DNA of 50,142 nt from Bacteroidales bacterium (GTDB lineage: Bacteria > Bacteroidota > Bacteroidia > Bacteroidales > PUMT01): NCBI GenBank assembly GCA_007132225.1, contig SLPB01000130.1, forward strand, positions 1 through 50,142, read 5' to 3'. Shown one piece after another: positions 9,482 to 18,814 of this stretch. The stretch's first letter is position 1. Each line of letters starts with the position of its first letter. Made by a program: the position numbers and the translations under genes. The notes under the pieces are model-generated. The model made no database searches. It was not told the origin of the DNA and worked only from the letters and a program-made list of their open reading frames with translations.

Positions 9482-11911
9482 ATGATTAGAAACTATTTAT
9501 TGATTGCTATCAGGGTTCTGAAAAAAAACACACTTTTTTCCATAATTAATATTGCCGGTTTGTCAATTGGCCTGGCAGCTTCAATCATTATCTATCTTTG
9601 GGTTTACGACGAGTTGAGCTATGACAGGTTTCATGAGAATTCGGACAGGATATACAGGGTTGAAAGGGATATGGAGATTGAGGAAGAACGAATGCATGTA
9701 CCGATCACTGCTCCGCCTGTTGGACCTAAGATGCTGGAAGATTATCCGCAGGTTGAAGCCTTTGTGAGGATCGCCCGTGACAATGTGCAGGTAGAGGATC
9801 AAAACAATGGCTTTATCAATGAACGGTTGGTCTATGCTGATAGTTCATTTTTTAATGTATTCTCTTTCAGACTGGTTGAGGGTAGCAGAGATTGCCTGGA
9901 TGAGCCTTTCACCATTGCCATTTCAGAAAGCTATTCCCGGAAATATTTTGAAGGCTCTCCCGGCCCCGGAAGTGTTTTGAATGTTAATTACCAGGGTACT
10001 GTAAGACCATACAGGGTAACTGCGGTGTTCGAGGATTTCCCGCATAACTCGCATTTGCAGGCAGACCTTATTGGCTCCTTTTCTTCGCTTTACAGTATTC
10101 GTCACGAGCAGATGATGTCAAGCTGGATGGCGAGCAGCATCTATACATACATATTGCTTGCACAAAATACTGATGTACCGTCATTTGAGAACAGTATCCA
10201 GGAGCTTGTTGATGATTATTTTGCACCTGAACTCAGGGGTTTTATAGATTTCGATGATCCCCGTGAATTTTTGCGGCTGGAGTTGATGCCGTTAACTGAT
10301 ATACATTTGGATGCCAACAGGATATGGGAGATTGAATCTCCAGGAAGCCGGACATCGGTGCTTGTATTCAGTTTGGTTTCTTTGCTGCTTTTGATAATAG
10401 CCGGGATCAACTTTATGAATCTTTCCACGGCCAGGGCTTCTCGCCGTGCTCTTGAGGTAGGTGTAAGGAAGGTTGCAGGTGCTACAAGGTCACAACTGGT
10501 CCGGCAGTTTCTTGGAGAATCCGTTATTTTCAGCTTTCTTGCCCTGGTGCTGGCTATAATCCTTATTGAGCTTTCTTTACCCTGGTTCTCTCAGTTTACC
10601 GGAAAGTCAATGTCTCTCTCAATGGTTTTCGCCGGCTGGAACCCCTTAATTATTATGATTTCCTGGCTTGCCGTGGCATTTTTCGCGGGAGTTTACCCTG
10701 CTTTTTTCCTTTCCTCCTATAAACCCGCCTATGTGCTGAAAGGCCAAAAAAGCGCAGAAGGCAACCAGTTCTTCAGAAGGACTCTTGTTACAGGTCAGTT
10801 TGCAGTATCAATCGGACTTATTATTTGTTCAATATCCGTTTACCTGCAGTTACAGCATATCAACAATAAGGATCTTGGCTATAACCGTTTCGGATTGATC
10901 AACATCCCGGTTGAGGACAGGTCTGTATTTAACTCCTGGGAAGCGCTCAGGGATGACCTTTTGGCTATCCCTGAAGTTATTGATGTTACCCGCTCCATGG
11001 TGATTCCCACAGATATGAGGTACACGGATAATCCACATGTTCTCAGAGATGACCCCGAAACCTATTTCCCGGTTGTTAACAGGGCCGATGACCGGTATTT
11101 ATCAGTTTTTGAGATGAGAATACTTGCAGGGTCTGACTTTGCTCCGTGGATGGTGTCGGATACAGCTGTTCATTATATAATAAATGATGCCGCCCGCAGG
11201 ATGTTCGGTTTCAGTAGCCCGGCCGAAGCACTGGGGCATGAGGTCGGTCTTATTTCAGGCCGGCAGGGAGAGACCAGCAACCGGGGACCGATAACAGGTG
11301 TTGTAGATGATTTTCATTTTCAACCGTTGACAGAGGTGATCAAACCAATGGTAATCAGCACATCTCTTACCGGGCATAATAACATAACAGTAAGGGCCGA
11401 TCCGGAGAACATGGACCTTGCCAACCATCTCATTGGCGAAATTTGGAGCAGCCATTTTCCGGCTCAGGTCTATAACAGCAACTTTGTTTCGCAAAGTTAT
11501 GACCGGTTGCATCTTACAGAAACCCGCCTTCAGGTTATCCTTCTTCTCTTTACTTTTTTATCCATTTTTGTTGCCTGCCTTGGACTACTGGGTTTGTCCG
11601 CATTTTCGGTTGAGCGGAGAATTAAGGAGATAGGTATCAGAAAAGCCATGGGAGCGAATGTTTTTCAGGTTATAACTCTTGTATCAGCCGAATTCGCACG
11701 TTTGGTGCTTGTTTCATGCATGATCGGCATGCCGCTGGCGTATTTTATCCTGCGTGAATGGCTGAATAATTTTCCCTACAGGAGAGAAATGGAGATATGG
11801 GTATTTGCTGCAGCAGCACTTATCGGACTTTTAACAGCAATGACAACTGTTGTCTTGCAGACATGGAAAGCCGGAAGTGTGAACCCGGTGGAGACACTGA
11901 AGTATGAATAA
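9482..11911 (+). CDS. MacB-like ABC permease, two FtsX domains, no ATPase
   Basis: 809 aa from the ATG at 9482. This start is chosen because MIRNYLLIAIRVLKKNTLFS aligns with the N-terminus of the other permease in the window. A longer frame from 9431 would begin inside the sigma-54-like promoter. The same family signature follows (DELSYDRFHENSDRIYRVER), with FtsX blocks at about 295-440 (FMNLSTARASRRALEVGVRK) and 685-805 (ERRIKEIGIRKAMGANVFQV). It is divergent from the TonB receptor/permease pair. Like its paralogue it has no ATPase nearby, and its cargo is unknown. It converges on the sialidase-like gene with a gap of 14 bp. Confidence 0.9.
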   Translation: MIRNYLLIAIRVLKKNTLFSIINIAGLSIGLAASIIIYLWVYDELSYDRFHENSDRIYRVERDMEIEEERMHVPITAPPVGPKMLEDYPQVEAFVRIARDNVQVEDQNNGFINERLVYADSSFFNVFSFRLVEGSRDCLDEPFTIAISESYSRKYFEGSPGPGSVLNVNYQGTVRPYRVTAVFEDFPHNSHLQADLIGSFSSLYSIRHEQMMSSWMASSIYTYILLAQNTDVPSFENSIQELVDDYFAPELRGFIDFDDPREFLRLELMPLTDIHLDANRIWEIESPGSRTSVLVFSLVSLLLLIIAGINFMNLSTARASRRALEVGVRKVAGATRSQLVRQFLGESVIFSFLALVLAIILIELSLPWFSQFTGKSMSLSMVFAGWNPLIIMISWLAVAFFAGVYPAFFLSSYKPAYVLKGQKSAEGNQFFRRTLVTGQFAVSIGLIICSISVYLQLQHINNKDLGYNRFGLINIPVEDRSVFNSWEALRDDLLAIPEVIDVTRSMVIPTDMRYTDNPHVLRDDPETYFPVVNRADDRYLSVFEMRILAGSDFAPWMVSDTAVHYIINDAARRMFGFSSPAEALGHEVGLISGRQGETSNRGPITGVVDDFHFQPLTEVIKPMVISTSLTGHNNITVRADPENMDLANHLIGEIWSSHFPAQVYNSNFVSQSYDRLHLTETRLQVILLLFTFLSIFVACLGLLGLSAFSVERRIKEIGIRKAMGANVFQVITLVSAEFARLVLVSCMIGMPLAYFILREWLNNFPYRREMEIWVFAAAALIGLLTAMTTVVLQTWKAGSVNPVETLKYE

Positions 11912-11925
11912 TAATATTTATCTGA

Positions 11926-13248
11926 CTATTTTACCCAATCGGGCACCTGACCATGGCCGGTCAGTTCTCCCTCAAGAAGCCAGGAAAGGTTGAAACGGGC
12001 TACCTGCATGGCCGAATATCTGCCTTCTGATCCGCCTTCAAATAGCAGGTAGATCATGCCTTCCCCGGGAGTTCCGGGTCGTCCGGCACCCAGTGACGAA
12101 TAAGCACCTGGTCCCGGATACACCAGCCTCTTCAGGGGCCAGGTTTTACCACCGTCAAAACTTGCCCAGACGGTCATCTTTTCACGTTCCCCTCCTCCGG
12201 TGTCCGTATTGCTGTAAATCAAAATATCACGGTTTGCAACAGGCAGCCTTACCAGTCCGCCCTTCAATCCATAACCTCTCCCATATCCGCCACCATCAGG
12301 AAGAGCTTCAGCAATCCTCAGGTCTTCCCATGTCTGTCCCTGATCATAGCTCCGTGCCTCACGGCGCAACACCTCATCCGGGCGGATTTCGCGGGCAAGG
12401 GACTTATCGAAAAATCCGCTGCAGCTTCGGGAATTGTAATATATGGATCCGTCATTCAACTCTGCAAGTGCTGCCTCCTCAGTAGCACCTTCCGGAAATA
12501 ACCCGCTGACCTGCCATGTGGCTCCGCCATCATCACTGTATATTGCGGTGCTGTATATAAAATCTTCCGGTTTTCTGTCGGAAGGATGTTCCGGTGCATG
12601 GGGACGGAAGGTGGCAGTGGTTAACAGTCTTCCTTTTTTGCTTCCATGTCTAAGGGTTATTCCGCTTTCACTGGCATTGGCATGCATTATATATAAACCC
12701 CTTGTGCCTCTGTCTTCCCATGTTCCCCTTGTTTTCAGGCCCGCCTGCTCAATCCATTTCATAACTTCGTTGGGATGCAGGGTTATTATCTCCTCACTCC
12801 ATGTTTTGCCGTGATCCTTGCTTCGCCAAAGCCTGTCAGTGCCGTCCCACATCCGTACAACCAAAATATCTCCTGTATTTTCGTCGGGAATAAAACTGGT
12901 GTCTAAAAAGCCAAAAGGTACTTCAATAATCTCTCCCCAGGTCTTGCCTCCGTCCTCACTCCTTCGTAGATGTCCTTCCTTGTTTCTAAGAACAAGAACA
13001 GTTCCGTCGATGGCGACCCCGAGGTAGGGCTCACGAACGCTTTTTCCTCCACCGTTAAAAACAACCTCCTTTTGAAAAAAAGGTTCGCCCTTAAATACTT
13101 CCACGAAGCCTTCAGCAGGTTTTCCTGCTGCTGTTACCGGCACATTTCTCTCTTCTCCCGGGGGGGTACATCCTCCTGATGTAATAAAGAGTGCCAAAAT
13201 TGCCAGCAGAACAATGCTGTTTTTAATCAGTAAATATTTATAATTCAT
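11926..13248 (-). CDS. Sialidase-like lipoprotein with five Asp-box repeats
   Basis: 440 aa when started at 13248 (MNYKYLLIKNS), which puts a hydrophobic signal directly before the lipobox TSGGC. It should therefore be a lipid-anchored envelope protein. Five Asp-boxes (S-x-D-x-G-x-T-W: SEDGGKTW, SKDHGKTW, SDDGGATW, SYDQGQTW, SFDGGKTW) show a six-bladed sialidase/BNR propeller. The N-terminal VREPYLG replaces the usual sialidase FRIP block but retains the arginine. Asp-boxes are also found in non-sialidases, so exo-alpha-sialidase activity is plausible but not proven. Neighbours include a ceramidase-like and a dehydrogenase-like exported protein, which fits glycoconjugate breakdown. Confidence 0.82.
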   Translation of the reverse strand: MNYKYLLIKNSIVLLAILALFITSGGCTPPGEERNVPVTAAGKPAEGFVEVFKGEPFFQKEVVFNGGGKSVREPYLGVAIDGTVLVLRNKEGHLRRSEDGGKTWGEIIEVPFGFLDTSFIPDENTGDILVVRMWDGTDRLWRSKDHGKTWSEEIITLHPNEVMKWIEQAGLKTRGTWEDRGTRGLYIMHANASESGITLRHGSKKGRLLTTATFRPHAPEHPSDRKPEDFIYSTAIYSDDGGATWQVSGLFPEGATEEAALAELNDGSIYYNSRSCSGFFDKSLAREIRPDEVLRREARSYDQGQTWEDLRIAEALPDGGGYGRGYGLKGGLVRLPVANRDILIYSNTDTGGGEREKMTVWASFDGGKTWPLKRLVYPGPGAYSSLGAGRPGTPGEGMIYLLFEGGSEGRYSAMQVARFNLSWLLEGELTGHGQVPDWVK

Positions 13249-13801
13249 CTCTTTTTGTGTGATTTGCCACAAGGACGATTCATAAGTAAATATTAATATT
13301 AAATCATTGGTCTTATGGATCTTACCATGACAATATTTTCATTGTATTTTGTGAAGATATTGAAAATATCGTCATGGACGATTCATACGAATAAACTATT
13401 GTTATCAAATTTTAATTCAGTTATTTACTAAGGCATGGTGTTCATATTCAGTATTTCACTCGTATGGAACCCGCATGGTTTGTTCATGTTATTTTGTCTG
13501 CCGAAGGCTGATGCGGGTTTCATGCCGGCATATGCAAGAATTACTGATATGCCCGGTCTAACTTAAGAAAATTTATTTAATAAAGTTAATAAATTTTTGC
13601 AATTCCCTGCATTCATCATCATTTCTTGAAAAGAATACCGGTGAGGATTGGATTTTTTTTTCTTACCTTGCTGTCACATATTCGTCATTTCTGCCGTTAT
13701 TGTATAAATGATCAATACTAAAATACTTGTAAGTAAACAGTTTGTATTATTAAGCCGGAATATTTCCGGGAGTTTAAGCTAAATTTATAAAAGTTGGTAA
13801 T
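13249..13801. other. Long divergent intergenic region with direct and inverted repeats
   Basis: This 553-bp gap separates the sialidase-like gene (minus) from the oxidoreductase (plus). It has no credible gene. It contains a 12-bp direct repeat (GGACGATTCATA at 13273-13284 and 13376-13387) that encloses a long inverted repeat (13325-13377). A second inverted repeat (AACCCGCAT at 13468-13476 with its mirror at 13511-13519) follows. No clear TAnnTTTG box was found for either flanking gene. Confidence 0.6.
13325..13377. repeat. Inverted repeat, 17-bp arms with one mismatch
   Basis: The left arm CCATGACAATATTTTCA (13325-13341) pairs with TGAAAATATCGTCATGG (13361-13377) except at one position, with a 19-base loop. 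It is 77 bp upstream of the sialidase-like start codon. No T-run follows on either strand, so it is not an ordinary terminator. It may be a regulator site or a leader RNA hairpin. Confidence 0.7.
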
Positions 13802-15145
13802 ATGGATAAGTTAAAATCTTCAGGCAGGCGCAAATTTATTGGTAATGCTGCTGCATTAAGTGTAATTGGGGCCATTGGGGCAGGTCATTTTCTCTCTTCC
13901 TGTGATTCACCCCGGCAAAGATATAAATCGCCCGTTTTTCCGGATAGGGCTCCTGATGGGCCAATTTTAAAAGCCGGACTTATTGGATGCGGGGGAAGAG
14001 GTACAGGGGCGGCTTTTAACTTTATTGATGCCGGGCCCAATCTTCAGATAACAGCGCTTGCAGATGTTTTTCAGGACCGTGTAGATAACTGCCGGAAATC
14101 CCTTAAAGAGCAACGTGGTGTTGATATACCCGACGAGAATTGCTTCGTTGGTTTCGATGCATACCAGAGGGTTATAGATTCCGGGGTAGATGTAATACTT
14201 GAAGCCGCTGCATCACATTTTAGACCCCGGCATTTCGAGGCAGCTGTTCAGGCAAGAAAACATTGCTTTATAGAAAAACCGGCAGGTGTTGATCCGGTTG
14301 GTGCCAGATCGGTAATGACTTCCGGCCGGATGGCTGAATCGGCCGGCTTGACCGTAGTAGCCGGCACACAAAGAAGACATGCTATTGACTACATTGAAAC
14401 CTTCAACAGGATTAAAAACGGAGTTATAGGTGATCTTGTATCAGCCAATTGTTACTGGAACAGGGGTTACCCTGGTTTTGTGAGGAGACAGGAGGGGTGG
14501 AGTGATATGGAAGCTATGATTCGAAACCGGGCTAACTGGTGCTGGCTTACAGGAGATTCAATAGTTAATCTACTTGTTCATCAGATTGATGTTATTAACT
14601 GGTTCTTTGAAAAACATCCGGTAAGAGCCACCGGGTTTGGTGGCCGTCATCACCGGCCCTCTGGAGATATGTATGATTTTTGCAGTGTGGATTTTGTTTT
14701 TGATGATGAAAGGCATTTTCATGGAATGACCCGTGAAATTGATGGTTGTAGCAACAATGTAGGTCAGATAATTTATGGAACAAAGGGGTACACTAATTGT
14801 CAGAACAGGATTTGGGATTATAACGGGAACATTATATGGGAGTACGAGTATCCCATTGGTGAAGACGGGCGTCCGATGAGCAGGATTGCCATATCCCCTT
14901 ATGATCAGGAAATGATAAACATGGTAACAGCCATACGGACAAATAATCCCCTTAATGAGGCCAATGATCTTGCCACTTCATCGCTGACCGGTATAATGGG
15001 AAGAGAATCAGCATATACAGGCATGGATGTTACCTGGGAGAATATGATGAACTCAAATTTGAGACTGGGGCCGGAAGAATACAGTATGGGACCTGTTGAT
15101 ATAAAACCGGTTGCTCCCGTTCCAGGGACAGCCCCGGGCTCTTGA
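13802..15145 (+). CDS. Gfo/Idh/MocA family oxidoreductase, Tat-exported
   Basis: 447 aa. The N-terminus has a twin-arginine-like signal (SGRRKFIGNAAALSVIGAIG) that ends near LSSC, so the enzyme is exported and perhaps lipid-anchored. The NAD(P)-binding Rossmann fold starts at about 60 with AGLIGCGGRGTG. The EKPAGVD block at about 159 carries the conserved EKP. The C-terminal domain contains NLLVHQIDVINWFF, with the usual catalytic-region histidine. The family oxidises or epimerises sugars and derivatives; the substrate is not predictable. A glycoside hydrolase role (GH109) is possible for some exported members but is not indicated here. A hydrolase gene follows 29 bp downstream in the same direction, so the two are probably co-transcribed. 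Confidence 0.88.
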   Translation: MDKLKSSGRRKFIGNAAALSVIGAIGAGHFLSSCDSPRQRYKSPVFPDRAPDGPILKAGLIGCGGRGTGAAFNFIDAGPNLQITALADVFQDRVDNCRKSLKEQRGVDIPDENCFVGFDAYQRVIDSGVDVILEAAASHFRPRHFEAAVQARKHCFIEKPAGVDPVGARSVMTSGRMAESAGLTVVAGTQRRHAIDYIETFNRIKNGVIGDLVSANCYWNRGYPGFVRRQEGWSDMEAMIRNRANWCWLTGDSIVNLLVHQIDVINWFFEKHPVRATGFGGRHHRPSGDMYDFCSVDFVFDDERHFHGMTREIDGCSNNVGQIIYGTKGYTNCQNRIWDYNGNIIWEYEYPIGEDGRPMSRIAISPYDQEMINMVTAIRTNNPLNEANDLATSSLTGIMGRESAYTGMDVTWENMMNSNLRLGPEEYSMGPVDIKPVAPVPGTAPGS

Positions 15146-15174
15146 AAAACAGGGATGAAAATTATATCAGAACA

Positions 15175-17298
15175 ATGACTTTTTTTATACATGGTATTGC
15201 CAGGAGCATACTTCTGGCAATACTTTTTTTCAGCGGTTCAGTGAACCTGAATGCTGTGAATAATCAAGACCACGGGGAGTGGGCAGAATTTGTCGATAAC
15301 CAGATGACCGGGTTAATGAGCCGGTATGAACTCCCCAATGCCTCAGTTGCAGTGGTGGCTGAGGGGGAGATCATACTGCTGGAGGGCTACGGATTTGCCG
15401 ATATGGAGGCCCAGGCGCCTGTTGATCCCCGGAATAACCTGTTCCGCACCGGATCTGTTTCAAAGATATTTACATGGACAGCCATCATGCAACTGGCAGA
15501 GAAAGGCTTACTCGACCTGGACAAGGATATTGCCGGTTATCTTGATTTTCCGTTACCGGATAAACTTTCTGGAAAAAAGTGGGACGATCCTGTTTCTCCC
15601 ATCACCATGAGGCATCTTTTATCTCATACCGCCGGGTTTGAGGATGTTGTCGACGGACTCTTCAGGCTCAGGCTGGCTGACCACCTCTCTCTAAGAGATT
15701 ATCTTATCAAATATATGCCCGCCCGTATTTTTCCTGCAGGCTCGGTTATGGCATACTCCAATTACGGAACAGCACTGGCCGGTTATATTGTTGAACGGAT
15801 CAGTGGCCTCCCTTTCGGGGAATATATGGATAAGCAAATTTTCTCGCCTCTTGGAATGGAAAATAGCAGTTTCAGGCAGCCCCTGCACATTGATATGGAT
15901 AATAAGCTTGTTGGTGCCTACCGTAAGGTTAACGGGGAGTTCAAAAAAGGAAGCTTTGAATATATGCCTGCCCCTGCCGGTGGTATGAGTACCACAGCTG
16001 AAAATATGGCTCTGTTTATGCTGGAGCATCTGGCGCCATATAATGATAACAATGGCAGCAATGATATTGAAGAAAACCATCATGATGAAATTAACCCTCT
16101 TTGGGCAGATGGCCAGGCCAGGGAAACTGCAGCCGCTACTTACAAAAGCCCTGAAGGTAAGATTCTCAGCGATAAGGTGATCCGGCTGATGCATTCTTCA
16201 CTATTTTCACATCATCCTCTTCTTGGGGGCATGGCTCACGGTTTTAAGGAATCCAGCATCAACGGGCAAAAAGTTCTTTTTCATGCAGGGAGCTCCACGT
16301 TGTTCGATGCAGGTTTCTACCTGCTGCCGGAAGAGGGTGCCGGTTTGTTTTTTTGTTATAGCGGAGGCATGTACACCGGTCATGTAGAGGTGTTTCATGC
16401 TTTTATGCAACGGTTTTTTCCGGCGACCACAATAGAATTTAATATTGATGATCTTCCCGGAGCCTTAGCCAGGAAATCTTTTGATGAAATAAAAGGGGAA
16501 TATCAGGGAAGCCGTCGCAATGAAACTGGACCGGATAAATTGTTGAACCTTTTTTCAAGCGTAATGAGGGTGAGTTTGGAACCCAAAGAAGAGCTTGAAG
16601 TTGATCTGAGAGTTACCCGTTCAGCCAAAGAAATTTTCAATGAACCACAGGAGAGAGGAATTATCATTAACCTTTTAGGTTCAGGTTACCTTTTCAAAGA
16701 ATTGCAGCCTGGCATTTTTAAAAATATGGATGCCCCGGCAAACTATCCTTTTGGCCCCTTGCAATACCTTGTGGCAGATACCGATCCTTACGGAAGACTT
16801 ATGCTTGTCAGTGACGGGCCAATGACCTTCATACGTATGCCCCTCCATGCCACTTCTGTGTTCACTGCTGCCCTGGCAGGCTTTCCCTTGTTGTTGATAT
16901 TGACTACGCTGTTCTTTTCCATGTTAAAAGGTTCTGTAATATTATTCCGCCGAAAGGTTCATGCAATTGAGGATTGTGGAGGAATAGCCAGGTATGTCAT
17001 GATTCTGCATGCCATCCTGACGGTTATTATGCTTATTCCACTTGCTGTAACCGGTAGCCCTCACCCTGTATACCAGCTACCCCTGTCAGCATTCGGATAT
17101 ACATCAGTAATGACCCGGTTGCTTGAAATACTCCCCACTGGCTTAAGTTTGCTGGCCATTTCCATGGTTATATTTTGTTTGTTTGCATGGTTGAGGAAAT
17201 TCTGGAGTCCCTGGATCAGGATACATTATAGTTTATATACAATCTCAGCTGTTGCCCTTGCCTGGCTTTTCTGGTTTTATAACCTTCTGATTGTTTGA
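15175..17298 (+). CDS. Serine beta-lactamase-like hydrolase with C-terminal membrane domain
   Basis: 707 aa from the ATG at 15175. A TTG-initiated frame from 15142 would overlap the preceding stop and spoil the signal peptide. Residues 1-27 are a signal peptide. The class C/penicillin-binding fold has the SxxK nucleophile in TGSVSK (S94, K97), the YSN motif in AYSNYG (Y194) and an HAG triad late in the domain (FHAGSSTLFDAG). Beyond about residue 550 there are four hydrophobic helices, an unusual extra for this family. Relatives include esterases, D-aminopeptidases and muropeptide hydrolases rather than true beta-lactamases. It follows the oxidoreductase directly. Confidence 0.88.
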   Translation: MTFFIHGIARSILLAILFFSGSVNLNAVNNQDHGEWAEFVDNQMTGLMSRYELPNASVAVVAEGEIILLEGYGFADMEAQAPVDPRNNLFRTGSVSKIFTWTAIMQLAEKGLLDLDKDIAGYLDFPLPDKLSGKKWDDPVSPITMRHLLSHTAGFEDVVDGLFRLRLADHLSLRDYLIKYMPARIFPAGSVMAYSNYGTALAGYIVERISGLPFGEYMDKQIFSPLGMENSSFRQPLHIDMDNKLVGAYRKVNGEFKKGSFEYMPAPAGGMSTTAENMALFMLEHLAPYNDNNGSNDIEENHHDEINPLWADGQARETAAATYKSPEGKILSDKVIRLMHSSLFSHHPLLGGMAHGFKESSINGQKVLFHAGSSTLFDAGFYLLPEEGAGLFFCYSGGMYTGHVEVFHAFMQRFFPATTIEFNIDDLPGALARKSFDEIKGEYQGSRRNETGPDKLLNLFSSVMRVSLEPKEELEVDLRVTRSAKEIFNEPQERGIIINLLGSGYLFKELQPGIFKNMDAPANYPFGPLQYLVADTDPYGRLMLVSDGPMTFIRMPLHATSVFTAALAGFPLLLILTTLFFSMLKGSVILFRRKVHAIEDCGGIARYVMILHAILTVIMLIPLAVTGSPHPVYQLPLSAFGYTSVMTRLLEILPTGLSLLAISMVIFCLFAWLRKFWSPWIRIHYSLYTISAVALAWLFWFYNLLIV

Positions 17299-17377
17299 AT
17301 AAGATTTAGTTAGAAAGTGCTATAATCAGGAGCTTCCCCGGAATAAAATCAGGAATGTATTCAGTTATCAGTCTTGG

Positions 17378-18724
17378 TTACTCCCACATTTGATTTATTA
17401 ACTTAATGGTTTCTTCAACAAGCTTATCACCTCCTTCAGGTCCTACCAGGTATTTTTCAGCACTGTATCCCCCACCTTCGACTGCTCTACTGGTTGGCAG
17501 GTAGCCGCTGTGCTGGCAGGACAATTGAACCAGGAAAGTCAGTACAGCATTACTTTGGGCTTTGATTCGGATTCCGTAATCTATAAACAACTCGAAAGGA
17601 TTGGTGGCTATAACGATATCGCCAAGGCGGATAATATGGATTTCTGCAGGGTCTGCATCATCGGTCATATAGAATGGCGGAGCTGGTGGTTCTGTAACAG
17701 GCAGGTACACCTTTGCAACAGTATGTCTGAATATTGGGGTATATTCAATATCATTTTTTGCCCATGGCATCACCTCATCTATGGTATTTAAAAGCCTGCC
17801 GGCCATTTCCTGGCGGAAGGTTATGCCCTTTCTTTCCAGCATGATATTTTCGGCTCGCCGGTATGTTTGTTCATGAACAAAAGGAACAATATCCCCCGCG
17901 GCTCCAACCTGGATAAAAACAAAAATATCTTCCCCGTATCTTTCCTTGATGGCCTGCCTGGCTTCATGATAAAAATCGGACGAGATGTAGCTAGCTCCTC
18001 CTGTTACTTGTGCAGTGGTAGCAGTATTAATAACTATCCCTGTCAGCGATTTGCCGGCATCCCAGAAAAAGAGCAACTGGACCCTGTTATCCTGGGTTCC
18101 TTCATAATAAGAAAACCCAGGGTCACTGACGCCGTACATCCTCGCCGTTCCGTCTGATTTAACTGTTCGGCGGTTATGGCCTAAAAGCGCATTGCCGAGT
18201 CCCCAGCTGAACCCTCCGGGTTTTCTGCCCTTCCATGCTTTGACAATCGCATCTGCTGTTTTTTCAATGAAGAAGGCTTCATACGCTGACGGGGGCATAA
18301 TCATTTGATCATCAGTCGTATTGTATAGTCCAAAAAATTCGTTATCGATTAATCCAGGGCCCGTATGGGTATGGGTTGCATTAATAAACAATTTTGAGGC
18401 ATCAAAATCAGGTAATTTTTTTCCTACCAGGCTTTGAAGTTTTTTTTGTGTCTGTGCCCTTATCCACAGAAGGTCACAGGAAACCATTATAGCTTGTTCT
18501 TTTACACCTTCGCTGCTTTTGGTTTCAAGGGCCAGCACCGTAGCATTCAAAGGATCATTCACTGATTCGGATATTCGTTTATGCATCTGTCCAATGAGCG
18601 CAACAGGCCTTTGGGGAGTTACATCTGCAACAGCCCATCCCACATGGAGCTGACTTTCCCGGGCCGACAAGTCAGGAACTGAAGCACATGTCATAAAAAA
18701 TGTCAGGATAAGGGCAGTTATCAT
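17378..18724 (-). CDS. Neutral ceramidase-like exported hydrolase
   Basis: 448 aa with a signal peptide (1-22). LHVGWAVADVTPQRPVALIG and the metal-site motif NATHTHTGPG (about 114-123) are characteristic of the neutral/alkaline ceramidase N-terminal domain (PF04734), a zinc amidase that cuts the N-acyl bond of ceramide. At 448 residues it lacks the C-terminal immunoglobulin-like domain of full-length ceramidases (about 650-700 aa). Many bacterial short forms act on unknown amide substrates, so the exact substrate is open. It is followed upstream (on its own strand) by a C69 dipeptidase gene, with a 90-bp gap. Confidence 0.85.
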   Translation of the reverse strand: MITALILTFFMTCASVPDLSARESQLHVGWAVADVTPQRPVALIGQMHKRISESVNDPLNATVLALETKSSEGVKEQAIMVSCDLLWIRAQTQKKLQSLVGKKLPDFDASKLFINATHTHTGPGLIDNEFFGLYNTTDDQMIMPPSAYEAFFIEKTADAIVKAWKGRKPGGFSWGLGNALLGHNRRTVKSDGTARMYGVSDPGFSYYEGTQDNRVQLLFFWDAGKSLTGIVINTATTAQVTGGASYISSDFYHEARQAIKERYGEDIFVFIQVGAAGDIVPFVHEQTYRRAENIMLERKGITFRQEMAGRLLNTIDEVMPWAKNDIEYTPIFRHTVAKVYLPVTEPPAPPFYMTDDADPAEIHIIRLGDIVIATNPFELFIDYGIRIKAQSNAVLTFLVQLSCQHSGYLPTSRAVEGGGYSAEKYLVGPEGGDKLVEETIKLINQMWE

Positions 18725-18814
18725 GTTGCCGGATATTTTTAAAATATTTATGGGAGATATAAATTGATCGTTTATTTAATAATATTCCAGTTATCTGTTT
18801 TCAGGCTGATTATC

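Noticed and set aside
13802-15145. GH109 glycosidase as the function of the exported Gfo/Idh/MocA protein
   Set aside because: The EKP block and general layout fit a dehydrogenase; I saw no feature special to GH109.
15142-15174. TTG start for the beta-lactamase-like gene
   Set aside because: It overlaps the stop of the preceding gene and would add charged residues before the signal peptide. The ATG at 15175 gives a clean signal.
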